Source: Flavobacterium hydrophilum (GTDB taxonomy: Bacteria; Bacteroidota; Bacteroidia; Flavobacteriales; Flavobacteriaceae). From it: DNA of 64,000 nucleotides. Under the pieces are notes generated by a model. That model was not told where the DNA came from and ran no database searches. It saw only the letters and a list, made by a program, of their open reading frames with translations. The stretch lies in NCBI RefSeq assembly GCF_003202405.1, contig NZ_QJHL01000002.1:806001-870000 (forward strand), read 5' to 3'. Of this stretch, positions 35,819 to 44,360 are shown piece after piece. The translations under genes and the position numbers were made by a program. The stretch's first letter is position 1. Every line of letters starts with the position of its first letter.

Positions 35819-35847
35819 CAAATATAATAATTATCAATACGAATCAA
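35819..35847 (-). promoter_or_regulatory. Canonical Bacteroidota promoter of the porG-uppS-bamA-ompH operon
   Basis: On the minus strand, TTG (35845-35847), an 18-base spacer and TATATTTG (35819-35826), all matching the -33/-7 consensus. The predicted start is about 10 bases before the porG ATG. Confidence 0.65.
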
Positions 35848-35973
35848 CGTTCCTTTAGCTAAATGTGTCTTTTTTTAAATTTACTGTATGATTTTGAGAC
35901 ATTTAATGAAGATTCGATATATGCAAAACGAGAAAAAGTACTAATATCGTATAGTTAAGATTTATAAAAGGGT

Positions 35974-36861
35974 TTAATTTCTTTTATCCTCTCCCCAAAG
36001 CATTTTTTTTCTTAGTGTTTTTAAGAAAGTTTCTCCTGGAATTTCAACCATTTTAATTTTAAAATCTGTTTTTTTAATAGTTAAAACGGATTCGTTTTTA
36101 ATGGATGCAATTCTTGAATCCAATGATACTAAATATTGATCTTCTCTTCCGGAAACACGAAGTTTTATTTCAGTATCATCCGGTATGACCAATGGTCTTG
36201 CGTTTAAATTATGAGGGGCGATAGGTGTAATTACCAGGCTTTTTACATCGGGAGTTAGTATTGGTCCGCCACAGCTTAATGAATATCCTGTTGAGCCCGT
36301 TGGAGTTGATAAGATTAGTCCGTCTGCCCAGTATGAATTTAAATACTCATTGTTTAAATAAGTCTCAACGGTAATCATCGAAGTAGTGTCTTTTCGGCTA
36401 ACTGTGACTTCGTTCATTGCAAAATTCAAATCATCTTCTATAGCCTCACTTTTTGGTTCGCAGGTAAGACTTAACAAGGTTCTTTCCGAGATACTGTAGT
36501 TTTTATCAATTACGAACTGCAAAAAACTATCAATACTTTCTTTTGGAACAGTAGCTAAAAAGCCTAATCTTCCGGCATTGATTCCTAAAATTGGCACTCC
36601 TGAGTTACGAGCAAGACTTGCTGCTCTTAAGATAGTTCCGTCTCCTCCAATACTAAGTAATATTTCAAAGCTGTTGTCAAGTTTCGTTTTTGCTGAAAAA
36701 GTTTTATATTCTTTTTTTATTAATTCTTTCTCATAAAGCATTTTTAGAAAGTTTTCTTCAATCACCATTTCGACATTATTATTGTTGAAAAACACAAAAA
36801 TATCTTTGATAATGGGTTCGGTACTGTTTTGATAATACTGTCCGTAAATTGCTACTTTCAT
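35974..36861 (-). CDS. nadK: NAD kinase
   Basis: A 295-residue kinase that makes NADP from NAD using ATP. The GGDGT motif is at residues 72-76 and contains the catalytic aspartate (Asp74), NEVTVSRKD fits the NE/D motif, and a GSTGYSLSCGGPILTP block is the substrate loop. Start ATG 36861. It is 85 bases downstream of the CBS-domain gene and 173 bases upstream of porG, whose own promoter separates the two units. Confidence 0.95.
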   Translation of the reverse strand: MKVAIYGQYYQNSTEPIIKDIFVFFNNNNVEMVIEENFLKMLYEKELIKKEYKTFSAKTKLDNSFEILLSIGGDGTILRAASLARNSGVPILGINAGRLGFLATVPKESIDSFLQFVIDKNYSISERTLLSLTCEPKSEAIEDDLNFAMNEVTVSRKDTTSMITVETYLNNEYLNSYWADGLILSTPTGSTGYSLSCGGPILTPDVKSLVITPIAPHNLNARPLVIPDDTEIKLRVSGREDQYLVSLDSRIASIKNESVLTIKKTDFKIKMVEIPGETFLKTLRKKMLWGEDKRN

Positions 36862-36946
36862 TTTATTAAGTTGGATAATGACAAAATTTGATAATGTGCC
36901 AATCTAAATTATATAATTGACTCATTTTCTAATTGCCACATTATAA

Positions 36947-37606
36947 TTATATATTAAGGTATTTGTCTAAATAATCAGAACGTTCTTTTAGACTGTTAAT
37001 GTAGGTGTCTTCCTGGTGCTCTGAAATAATTTCGTAATTGTACCTTCTAAAAGTCTGAATAATTTCATTCATTGGGCCAACACCAATTTTCACCGTAATA
37101 TGAACATTTTCTAAATCTGCCTCAGATATAAAGCAGCCCAGAATTTTGCCATTATTGCTTTCTACGATTTGGGTTACCTGCCCCATTGAATAATCTAAAA
37201 GTCCTTTTTGAACAATAATAATACCGCCTTGTTCTTTTAAAAATGGAGTTTCCTGAAAAAATTTCATAATGTCTTCCATTTCATAATACCCAATGTAGAT
37301 ATTGTTTTCGTCAAGTACCGGAATTACATTCGTATGATTTTTAGCGAAAATTTCTAAAACGTCCAGCCAAATCATTGATTTTCGGGCAAAAAAGCGTTCT
37401 AAAGTATATTTGTAATCAATGATTGCTTTGTCAGTATCAAATGTTTCAACATCATCAGAAGCGATACTTCCTATGAAAATACCATTTTCTAAAATCGGGA
37501 AATGAGAAAAACTTAAATCGGCAAAAAAGTCCTGAACTGATGCTATCGTTTCCTGACTGTCGATTGCTCTAAAATCGTTGGTGATATAGTTGGTAATTTC
37601 TGTCAT
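36947..37606 (-). CDS. CBS-domain protein
   Basis: A 219-residue protein from ATG 37606; a TTG at 37651 is in frame but would add 15 residues with no match to the family. Two CBS motifs are visible (about residues 1-60 and 65-125; examples SHFPILENGIFIGSIASDD and TNVIPVLDENNIYIGYYEMED), and an ACT-like C-terminal domain follows (LLDYSMGQVTQIVESNNGKILGCFIS). CBS pairs bind adenosine ligands and regulate partners. Next to nadK, so nucleotide sensing linked to NAD(P) metabolism is plausible but unproven. Divergent from pdxJ. Confidence 0.85.
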   Translation of the reverse strand: MTEITNYITNDFRAIDSQETIASVQDFFADLSFSHFPILENGIFIGSIASDDVETFDTDKAIIDYKYTLERFFARKSMIWLDVLEIFAKNHTNVIPVLDENNIYIGYYEMEDIMKFFQETPFLKEQGGIIIVQKGLLDYSMGQVTQIVESNNGKILGCFISEADLENVHITVKIGVGPMNEIIQTFRRYNYEIISEHQEDTYINSLKERSDYLDKYLNI

Positions 37607-37672
37607 AAGTCGGTTGAAGATATTTGATGCAAAATAATCAAAAAATAGCAAAAAACGCTACGTTTTACTTTG

Positions 37673-37680
37673 TATTTTTG
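37673..37680 (+). promoter_or_regulatory. -7-like box upstream of pdxJ
   Basis: TATTTTTG fits TAnnTTTG, 43 bases before the pdxJ ATG; no TTG at the usual distance upstream. Confidence 0.3.
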
Positions 37681-37722
37681 TCCTTACAAATATAATGTTA
37701 TCAGAATTAATAATCTACTTAT

Positions 37723-38436
37723 ATGACAAAGTTAAGTGTAAATATCAATAAAATTGCTACCCTGAGAAATGCACGCGGGGGGAATGTTCCTGATTTATTA
37801 AAAGTTGCCACAGATATTCAGAGTTTTGGGGGTCAGGGAATCACGATCCATCCACGTCCGGATGAACGCCATATTCGTTATCAGGATGCGCGTGATTTAA
37901 AGGCAATTGTACATACAGAATATAATATTGAAGGAAATCCGCAGCATAATTTTATTGATTTGGTTTTAGAATGCAAACCGGATCAGGTAACATTAGTTCC
38001 AGACGCAATTGGTGCAATTACCTCTTCTGCCGGTTGGGATACTATAAATAATCAGGCTTATTTGGCTGAGGTTATTCAGGAATTTCAAAGAAACGGAATC
38101 AGAACTTCTATTTTTGTTGATCCGGTTTTGGAAATGATTGAAGGAGCAAAAAAAACAGGAACTGACAGAATTGAATTATACACGGAGGCTTTTGCTCACG
38201 AATACGATTTAGGAAATAAGAACGGAATTGATCCTTACGTCAAAGCGGCCGAATTAGCAAATGAATTAGGTTTAGGAATCAATGCCGGACATGATTTAAG
38301 TCTGGAGAATATTCAGTTTTTTAAACAAAATATCCCGGGATTATTAGAAGTATCTATTGGACATGCCTTGATTGCTGAAGCGCTTTATCTTGGTTTGGAT
38401 AATGTCGTTAATATGTATTTGAATAAGTTAAAGTAA
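37723..38436 (+). CDS. pdxJ: Pyridoxine 5'-phosphate synthase
   Basis: A 237-residue TIM-barrel enzyme that condenses 1-deoxy-D-xylulose 5-phosphate with 3-amino-2-oxopropyl phosphate to form pyridoxine 5'-phosphate, the last step of the DXP-dependent vitamin B6 route. Conserved features: LSVNINKIATLRNARGG at the start, GITIHPRPDERHIR with catalytic residues, and GINAGHDLSLENI with the His that binds substrate. A GC-richer ctd at LEVSIGHALIAEALYLGL closes the barrel. Start ATG 37723; length is typical. Confidence 0.94.
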   Translation: MTKLSVNINKIATLRNARGGNVPDLLKVATDIQSFGGQGITIHPRPDERHIRYQDARDLKAIVHTEYNIEGNPQHNFIDLVLECKPDQVTLVPDAIGAITSSAGWDTINNQAYLAEVIQEFQRNGIRTSIFVDPVLEMIEGAKKTGTDRIELYTEAFAHEYDLGNKNGIDPYVKAAELANELGLGINAGHDLSLENIQFFKQNIPGLLEVSIGHALIAEALYLGLDNVVNMYLNKLK

Positions 38437-38452
38437 GGTTTTGTAAAGAGTT

Positions 38453-38537
38453 ATTTCACATACGCAAAATTGCACAGAGATTCTCGAAGAAAATTTTGTG
38501 TTTCTCTGCGTAAAGTCTTTGTGAATCTCTGTGAAAT
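38453..38537. repeat. Degenerate intergenic inverted repeat between pdxJ and the hydrolase gene
   Basis: Right arm TGTGAAAT (38530-38537) pairs with ATTTCACA (38453-38460), and GAATCTCTGTG (38523-38533) pairs with CACAGAGATTC (38473-38483). Between them run short CTCTGCGTAAAG/CTTTGTGAAT-like units of about 11 bases. This type of sequence is scattered in Flavobacterium intergenic regions by my recollection. Confidence 0.5.
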
Positions 38538-38564
38538 GAATTTTTCTATAAAAAATAATATAAA

Positions 38565-39329
38565 ATGTTATACTCAAAAATAGAAGGTGAAGGAAAACCA
38601 TTCGTCATCATGCACGGATTTCTTGGGATGTCTGACAACTGGAAAACCCTTGCGGGACAATATGTAGAAGCCGGATTTCAGGTTCATATTTTGGATTTGC
38701 GAAATCACGGCCGTAGTTTTCATTCGGATGAATGGAGTTATGAAGCGATGGTTCAGGATGTATTTGAATATTGTCAGGCAAATCAATTGTCGCAAATTGA
38801 TATACTTGGACATTCTATGGGTGGAAAAGTAGCAATGCTTTTTGCAACTACACATCCGGATTTAGTCGATAAATTAATTGTGGCAGATATTGGTCCGAAG
38901 TTTTACAAACAGCATCATCAGGATATTTTGGCAGGATTAAATGCAGTTGATTTTTCTGTAAAGCCAAGCCGAAATGATGTTGAAGCAATTTTGGCGCAAT
39001 ATGTGCCTGATTTTGGGACGCGCCAGTTTTTATTAAAAAATCTATATTGGAAAGAACCGGGACAATTAGCTTTTAGATTCAATCTGGAAGTTTTTAATAA
39101 TAATCTGGATGCTATCGGAAAACCTTTGGCAGACAATTTAATTTTTAACAAACCAGCCTTATTTATTCGGGGTGGAGATTCGGGCTATATTCCTGACTCT
39201 GATATTGAAGATATTCAAAAGCATTTTCCGGATTTAAAATTAGAAACAATTCCAAATGCCGGACACTGGCTTCATGCCGAAAACCCGAAAATGTTTTTTG
39301 AGTTGACTAATGCGTTTTTGAAATCTTAA
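38565..39329 (+). CDS. Alpha/beta hydrolase (YbfF-like esterase)
   Basis: A 254-residue hydrolase with oxyanion loop HGFLG at residues 17-21, nucleophile Ser84 in GHSMGG, an acidic residue in FIRGGDSGYI, and catalytic His234 in NAGHWLHAENP. The order and spacing are those of YbfF/esterase enzymes of the alpha/beta fold, with a cap domain of about 50 residues after the nucleophile. The substrate is unknown; YbfF prefers acyl-CoA and short esters. ATG 38565 follows a repeat-rich gap. Confidence 0.87.
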   Translation: MLYSKIEGEGKPFVIMHGFLGMSDNWKTLAGQYVEAGFQVHILDLRNHGRSFHSDEWSYEAMVQDVFEYCQANQLSQIDILGHSMGGKVAMLFATTHPDLVDKLIVADIGPKFYKQHHQDILAGLNAVDFSVKPSRNDVEAILAQYVPDFGTRQFLLKNLYWKEPGQLAFRFNLEVFNNNLDAIGKPLADNLIFNKPALFIRGGDSGYIPDSDIEDIQKHFPDLKLETIPNAGHWLHAENPKMFFELTNAFLKS

Positions 39330-39382
39330 TTTCGGATAAAAATTTTAGTACTTTTATTAAAAATTTAAAAAATAAATAAACC

Positions 39383-39730
39383 ATGAAATTATTACTTAGA
39401 CTCCTTGTTACTGCCGCTTTGGTTTTGTTGCTGTCGAATCTTTTGTCCGGTGTGCATGTTGCCAGTTTTGGTACAGCCGTAATTGTTGCAGTAGTTTTAG
39501 GATTATTAAACCTGTTTATTAAACCTATCTTAGTAGTGCTGACCTTGCCGGTTACTGTTGTTACATTAGGCTTGTTTTTACTCGTTATCAATGCACTTAT
39601 TATTTTATTGTGCACCAAAATAGTTGGAGGCTTTGTGGTCGATTCGTTCTGGACGGCATTAATTTTCAGTGTGATTTTGTCCATACTTCAATCGATCACT
39701 TATAAAATATTAGGAGACGATAAAAAATAA
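39383..39730 (+). CDS. Small four-helix membrane protein, phage holin 4_2 (YvlD) family
   Basis: A 115-residue protein with four hydrophobic helices and the family pattern GTAVIVAVVLGLLNLFIKPILVVLTLPVTVVTLGLFLLVINALII. Despite the family name it is a widespread bacterial membrane protein and not evidence of a prophage; no phage genes surround it. Fifty-three bases after the hydrolase stop. Function unknown. Confidence 0.8.
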   Translation: MKLLLRLLVTAALVLLLSNLLSGVHVASFGTAVIVAVVLGLLNLFIKPILVVLTLPVTVVTLGLFLLVINALIILLCTKIVGGFVVDSFWTALIFSVILSILQSITYKILGDDKK

Positions 39731-39772
39731 AACGCAAAGTGTAAAACACTTCAAATACAATAAATTAAAAAC

Positions 39773-39803
39773 TTGGTTGGGTTGCAAAAATTTTATAATT
39801 TTG
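39773..39803 (+). promoter_or_regulatory. Canonical promoter of tig, overlapped by a 13-bp inverted repeat
   Basis: TTG (39773-39775), a 20-base spacer and TAATTTTG (39796-39803) fit the Bacteroidota -33/-7 consensus. The inverted repeat TTGGGTTGCAAAA (39777-39789) and TTTTGCAACCCAA (39799-39811) covers the -7 box and the spacer. It could be an operator, or a terminator for the upstream gene. Confidence 0.55.
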
Positions 39804-39837
39804 CAACCCAATTTTATTACGTAAATTAAAGAAGAAG

Positions 39838-41163
39838 ATGGATATTAAAAGAGTAGCAATAGACGCTGTAAACGAGATAATTGTATTGAACGTTGTTCAT
39901 ATGGATTACAAAGGTCAGGTGGCAAAAAGAATCAACGAAAAATTGCCTTTGGCACAAGTAAAAGGTTTTAGAAAAGGACAAGTACCAAAAGATCTTGTTG
40001 AAAAACAATACGGAAAAGGTATTAAACAAGAAGAAATTAAAAAAGTAGTTGATTTGGCTTTAGAGCGTTACATTCAATCTGAAAGATTAAATCTTTTAGG
40101 AACTCCTCTTGCTAAAGAAAACGAAAACTTTGACTGGGATGCTGAAGAGTTAACTTTCGAATACGAAATTGGTTTAGTGCCAAATTTCGAAATTGATCTT
40201 GAAGCAAAAAATGATATCGTAAAATATGTAGTTACTGCTGATGATAAATTAATCGACGGACAAGTTGAGCGTATCCAAAAGCAATTTGGAAAAGCAAATC
40301 CGGTTGAAAAAGTGACTGCTGATTCTGATGTTACAGGAACTTTCGCAAACGCAGAAAACGGAATCGAAAACAAAACAACTTTTTCATTGTCAGTTTTCAA
40401 AGATAAAAAAACAGCTGATTTATTTATAGGTAAAGAAGTTGGTGATGTAGTTACTGTAAATACAAAAGGTTTATTTGAAGACGATCACCAATTAATGGAT
40501 TACTTAAAAGTGGGTCACGACAATGTACACGATTTAGCAGTTGATGTAGCTTTTACAATCGAAGCAATCAATGTTTCTGAGCCGGCAGAATTAAACCAGG
40601 AATTATTTGATAAACTTTTTGGTGAAGGAAAAGTAGCTTCATTAGAAGATTTGAAAGCTAAAATCAAAGAAGATGCTGAAGCACAATTCGCACAGCAGGC
40701 TGACCAAAAATTATTATTGGATGTTCAGGATTTCTTAATCGAAAACACAAAATTTGATTTACCTGCTGAATTCCTTAAAAAATGGTTACAGACTGTAGGA
40801 GAGAAACAACTTTCTGCAGAAGAAGCTGAAGTTGAATACGCAAGATCTGAAAAAGGTTTACGTTTCCAATTGATCGAAGGAAAAGCTATGGCTCAAAGCA
40901 ATATCCAAATTACATTTGAAGATTTGAAAGCTTTTACATCAAACGCAATCAGACAGCAAATGGCTCAATTTGGACAAACAAATCCAACTACTGAAGAAGT
41001 AGAAGGAATTGTGGCAAGAGTTTTATCTAATCAGGAAGAAGTGAAAAGACTTTCTGAGCAGGTTGTGGCAGCTAAATTGTTAGATTTGTTCAAAGAAAAA
41101 GCAAATCCAACGACTAAAGAGGTAACTTATGATGAATTTATTGCTGCGTCTTACGGAGAATAA
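39838..41163 (+). CDS. tig: Trigger factor
   Basis: A 441-residue ribosome-associated chaperone with three parts: an N-terminal ribosome-binding domain with the GFRKGQVPKDL signature loop (residues about 40-50), a PPIase-like middle domain (about 150-245), and a helical C-terminal domain with two arms. It binds nascent chains at the ribosome exit. The middle domain is diverged from FKBP-type enzymes, so prolyl isomerase activity is unsure. Followed by a good terminator at 41187; clpP and clpX follow, a common order in bacteria. Confidence 0.93.
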   Translation: MDIKRVAIDAVNEIIVLNVVHMDYKGQVAKRINEKLPLAQVKGFRKGQVPKDLVEKQYGKGIKQEEIKKVVDLALERYIQSERLNLLGTPLAKENENFDWDAEELTFEYEIGLVPNFEIDLEAKNDIVKYVVTADDKLIDGQVERIQKQFGKANPVEKVTADSDVTGTFANAENGIENKTTFSLSVFKDKKTADLFIGKEVGDVVTVNTKGLFEDDHQLMDYLKVGHDNVHDLAVDVAFTIEAINVSEPAELNQELFDKLFGEGKVASLEDLKAKIKEDAEAQFAQQADQKLLLDVQDFLIENTKFDLPAEFLKKWLQTVGEKQLSAEEAEVEYARSEKGLRFQLIEGKAMAQSNIQITFEDLKAFTSNAIRQQMAQFGQTNPTTEEVEGIVARVLSNQEEVKRLSEQVVAAKLLDLFKEKANPTTKEVTYDEFIAASYGE

Positions 41164-41186
41164 TTTCTGAAAATTAAGTATATATA

Positions 41187-41220
41187 GAGCGTCACGGATA
41201 TTTTCCCTGACGCTCTTTTA
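41187..41220 (+). terminator. Rho-independent terminator of tig
   Basis: 8-bp stem GAGCGTCA/TGACGCTC (41187-41194 and 41208-41215) followed by a T-rich run. Confidence 0.85.
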
Positions 41221-41289
41221 TTTTTTTATTTCATCTGAAGAAAATTTTTTTTTGATGTGGGTTTCAATTTATTTTTTATTACTTTTCAG

Positions 41290-41430
41290 AAGCTAATCCA
41301 GCTATCCGTTACAAGTTTTTTCATTGCTGCCTTTTTTTGTAAGGCAAAAAAAGAGCTTCCGCCGGTCGCTTTTTTTTACCAACAAAAAATAGTTGCCATT
41401 TCAAAAAACTTTTCACTGCTATCTGGGCTA
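41290..41430. repeat. Intergenic repeat-like element between tig and clpP
   Basis: Shares CTATCCGTT, long A and T runs and a CACTxCTATC end with the element at 50356-50424, in the same orientation. An internal short hairpin (GCCTTTTTTTG/CAAAAAAAG-like, 41329-41352) is visible. It lies in the 358-base gap before clpP. Two partial copies in one window suggest a dispersed Flavobacterium element; a genome-wide count was not possible here. Confidence 0.45.
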
Positions 41431-41521
41431 AATAAGACAAATTGACACATAGGTAATAAAGGTACAACCTTTGATGGAAGAATAATATATAGGTATAACA
41501 TAAACTTAGAACACTTAAAAT

Positions 41522-42196
41522 ATGAACTACGGTAAAGAATTCAAAAAATTTGCTACAAAGCACCAGGGAGTAAACGCCATGTACTATGACAAAATCGTAG
41601 CGGCAATGAACCCAACCAATATGACTCCATATATTATTGAAGAGCGCCAGTTGAATGTTTCTCAATTGGATGTTTTCTCAAGATTAATGATGGACAGAAT
41701 TATCTTTTTAGGAACAGGTATCGATGATCAGATCGCCAATATCGTTCAGGCACAATTATTATTCTTAGAAAGTGCCGATGCATCAAAAGATATTCAAATT
41801 TATCTAAATTCTCCTGGTGGAAGTGTTTATGCAGGATTAGGAATTTATGACACCATGCAGTACATCAAGCCTGATGTTGCCACAATTTGTACAGGAATGG
41901 CAGCTTCTATGGGGGCAGTTTTATTATGTGCAGGAGCTGCAGGTAAACGTTCGGCTCTGCCACATTCAAGAGTTATGATTCACCAGCCATCCGGAGGAGC
42001 TCAGGGAGTTGCTACAGATATGGAAATCAACTTACGTGAAATGTTGAAACTGAAAGATGAATTATACAACATCATTTCACAGCATTCAGGACAATCTTTT
42101 GAAAGAGTACACAAAGACAGTGAACGTGATTACTGGATGAAAGCTGACGAAGCAAAAGAATACGGAATGATTGATGAAGTATTGAGAAGAGGATAA
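41522..42196 (+). CDS. clpP: ATP-dependent Clp protease proteolytic subunit
   Basis: A 224-residue serine protease. Catalytic Ser129 is in GMAASMGA, His154 in VMIHQPSGG, and the Asp is expected in the C-terminal DELYNIIS region. The N-terminal 35 residues are longer than in E. coli ClpP and may be processed. ClpP forms a 14-mer that degrades proteins unfolded by ClpX. A possible promoter (TTG at 41442-41444, 21 bases, AACCTTTG at 41466-41473) has one deviation in the -7 box. clpX is 182 bases downstream, separated by a large hairpin. Confidence 0.95.
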   Translation: MNYGKEFKKFATKHQGVNAMYYDKIVAAMNPTNMTPYIIEERQLNVSQLDVFSRLMMDRIIFLGTGIDDQIANIVQAQLLFLESADASKDIQIYLNSPGGSVYAGLGIYDTMQYIKPDVATICTGMAASMGAVLLCAGAAGKRSALPHSRVMIHQPSGGAQGVATDMEINLREMLKLKDELYNIISQHSGQSFERVHKDSERDYWMKADEAKEYGMIDEVLRRG

Positions 42197-42223
42197 TATT
42201 CTCTTAAGGTTAAAATTTTGTTT

Positions 42224-42272
42224 CAGGTTTCAGGTTTCAAGTTCATTAAAGCAACTTGAAACCTGAAACCTG
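42224..42272. repeat. Perfect 20-bp hairpin made of 7-base repeats between clpP and clpX
   Basis: Left arm 42224-42243 (units such as CAGGTTT repeated every 7 bases) is the exact complement of 42253-42272, with a 9-base loop. The heptamer unit (G)TTTCAG recurs on both arms. It could act as a terminator/attenuator between the genes or belong to a dispersed Flavobacterium repeat family. Confidence 0.85.
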
Positions 42273-42347
42273 AACTTGAAATAAAGAATAAAAGTTAAGA
42301 GGTTGCTAAGTTTTTGAGGTTTAAATATTAAAATATCATAAACTTAG

Positions 42348-42355
42348 TATCTTTG
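42348..42355 (+). promoter_or_regulatory. -7 box upstream of clpX
   Basis: TATCTTTG, a perfect TAnnTTTG, 23 bases before the clpX ATG; the -33 TTG is not at the usual distance. Suggests clpX has its own promoter after the clpP-clpX hairpin. Confidence 0.4.
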
Positions 42356-42378
42356 CAGCTTAGTAACTTAAATAAAGA

Positions 42379-43611
42379 ATGGCAAAAGTAGTATTAGAAT
42401 GTTCGTTTTGTGGAAGAAAAAAGCCAGAAACTAATTTATTAATCGCCGGAATCAATGCACACATTTGTGATAAATGTATTGAGCAGGCACACGGAATTGT
42501 TTTAGAAGAATTAAAATCCAGCGGAAGTGCCAAACTGGTTGGGGACTTAATCTTAAAGAAACCAAAAGAAATCAGAGCCTTCTTAGATCAATATGTTATT
42601 GGACAGGATCAGACAAAGAAAGTAATGTCGGTTGCGGTTTACAATCATTACAAACGTTTAATGCAACAGCAACTGGATGACGAAGTAGAGATTGAAAAAA
42701 GTAACATCATCATGGTGGGTCAGACAGGAACAGGAAAAACATTAGTAGCAAAAACCATTGCAAAAATGCTGGACGTACCTTTGGCAATCGTTGATGCAAC
42801 TGTGCTTACAGAAGCAGGTTACGTAGGAGAAGATGTAGAAAGTATTTTAACTCGACTTTTACAAGCTGCAGATTATGATGTAACCAAAGCTGAACGTGGA
42901 ATCGTATTTATTGACGAAATTGATAAAATTGCCCGTAAGAGCGATAATCCGTCTATAACACGTGACGTTTCGGGAGAAGGTGTTCAGCAGGCTTTACTTA
43001 AATTATTAGAAGGAACAGTTGTAAACGTACCGCCAAAAGGAGGACGCAAGCACCCGGACCAGAAATTTGTTGAAGTGAATACTCAAAATATCCTTTTTAT
43101 CGCCGGTGGAGCTTTTGATGGTGTTGAGCGTATTATTTCAAAACGTTTGAACCGTCAGGCAGTTGGATATTCCACTTCTAAGAATGCTGACAATATTGAC
43201 AAAGACAATCTATTGCAGTATATAATTCCGAAAGATATTAAAGACTTTGGATTAATTCCTGAGATTATTGGTCGTTTGCCGGTTTTAACGCACATGGATC
43301 CTTTAGACAGAGAAACATTGCGTGCCATTTTAACACAGCCAAAAAATGCCTTGGTAAAACAATACCAAAAGCTGTTTTTAATGGATGAAGTAGAATTTAA
43401 TATTACAGATGAAGCTTTAGATTTTATTGTGGATAAAGCTTTAGAATACAAATTAGGCGCCCGTGGACTGCGTTCGTTATGTGAAGCAATTTTAACAGAC
43501 GCTATGTACGAATTACCAAGTTCTGAGGATAAAGTTCTGTCAATTGACAAAGATTATGCAGAGCATACGTTGAGTAAAAATTTATTGAAGCGTATGGAAA
43601 TTGCTTCATAA
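42379..43611 (+). CDS. clpX: ATP-dependent Clp protease ATP-binding subunit
   Basis: A 410-residue AAA+ unfoldase with an N-terminal C4 zinc domain (Cys 8, 11, 30 and 33), Walker A GQTGTGKT at residues 114-121, Walker [12 protein letters not shown], the [18 protein letters not shown] sensor region and GYVG pore loop, and a C-terminal Lon/sensor-2-like domain. It recognises tagged substrates and threads them into ClpP. ATG 42379. All known elements are intact. Its terminator follows directly (43632). Confidence 0.95.
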   Translation: MAKVVLECSFCGRKKPETNLLIAGINAHICDKCIEQAHGIVLEELKSSGSAKLVGDLILKKPKEIRAFLDQYVIGQDQTKKVMSVAVYNHYKRLMQQQLDDEVEIEKSNIIMVGQTGTGKTLVAKTIAKMLDVPLAIVDATVLTEAGYVGEDVESILTRLLQAADYDVTKAERGIVFIDEIDKIARKSDNPSITRDVSGEGVQQALLKLLEGTVVNVPPKGGRKHPDQKFVEVNTQNILFIAGGAFDGVERIISKRLNRQAVGYSTSKNADNIDKDNLLQYIIPKDIKDFGLIPEIIGRLPVLTHMDPLDRETLRAILTQPKNALVKQYQKLFLMDEVEFNITDEALDFIVDKALEYKLGARGLRSLCEAILTDAMYELPSSEDKVLSIDKDYAEHTLSKNLLKRMEIAS

Positions 43612-43631
43612 TTTTAAACAATATTTTTCTA

Positions 43632-43659
43632 AACCTGTTCATTTTGAACAGGTTTTTTT
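43632..43659 (+). terminator. Rho-independent terminator of clpX
   Basis: 9-bp stem AACCTGTTC/GAACAGGTT (43632-43640 and 43646-43654) with a 5-base loop and seven T residues including the stem end. Confidence 0.9.
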
Positions 43660-43684
43660 ATGCCTTTTTGTGTAAATTGCAGGT

Positions 43685-44338
43685 ATGAAAAAAATAATTT
43701 TTATAATTTTTGTAGCTCTGTTTTATTCTTGTAATCCTAAAGAAGACAAACAAAAGAATGTTTCGGCGAATGAATCTAAAAGCGAAATAGCTGCTAAAGA
43801 TAAACTTACTGCAGAGATTGATTACAACAATTACTACAAAGAAGCTCAGCAATATTGTAAAAATAATAATCTGAATCAGAATCAATTTATATTGATTGAT
43901 TTAGGTGTACATTCAGGTTTAAAAAGATTTTTTGTGTATGATTTTACGAATAAAGAAATATCAAAATCATATATAGTAAGTCATGGTTGTGGTGCCAATG
44001 AATGGGGCAGAACGAATTCAAAAGATGATGCGCCAATTAGCAATGAATTCGATTCGCATTGTTCTTCGCTTGGCAAATATGTGATTTTAGATCGAGGAGT
44101 AAGTCAGTGGGGGATTAAAGTCAATTATATTTTAAAGGGAAAAGAAAAATCGAACTCGAATGCAGAAAGCCGTGCCATAGTTTTACATTCCTGGGAAGCA
44201 ATTCCTGATAATGAAGTTTTTCCTGAAGGAACACCGGAAGGCTGGGGTTGTCCGGCAGTTTCAAATGAAAGCATGAAAGAAATTGACGAACTTTTGAAAA
44301 CAAATAAGAAGGTTTTGATGTGGATTATTAAGTCATAA
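43685..44338 (+). CDS. Murein L,D-transpeptidase-like lipoprotein (YkuD_2)
   Basis: A 217-residue lipoprotein (YSCNPKEDK, lipobox cysteine at about residue 16). The catalytic-domain pattern of the YkuD_2 family is clear: SHGCGANEWGRT, FDSHCSSLGKYVI, RAIVLHSWEAIPDNEVFP and EGWGCPAVSNESM. These carry the His and Cys (in GWGCPAVS) expected for L,D-transpeptidation of peptidoglycan. Whether it crosslinks the wall or attaches lipoproteins is unknown. It is 26 bases past the clpX terminator and follows in the same direction. Confidence 0.85.
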   Translation: MKKIIFIIFVALFYSCNPKEDKQKNVSANESKSEIAAKDKLTAEIDYNNYYKEAQQYCKNNNLNQNQFILIDLGVHSGLKRFFVYDFTNKEISKSYIVSHGCGANEWGRTNSKDDAPISNEFDSHCSSLGKYVILDRGVSQWGIKVNYILKGKEKSNSNAESRAIVLHSWEAIPDNEVFPEGTPEGWGCPAVSNESMKEIDELLKTNKKVLMWIIKS

Positions 44339-44360
44339 TTGTCTCCTGTTATGAAAATAA

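Noticed and set aside
39383-39730. Holin-family name suggesting a prophage
   Set aside because: The protein is a widespread bacterial small membrane protein of the same Pfam family and no phage genes are nearby.
41321-41665. 114-codon minus-strand frame across the clpP start
   Set aside because: Overlaps the secure clpP gene and consists of low-complexity aromatic residues from T-rich spacer DNA.
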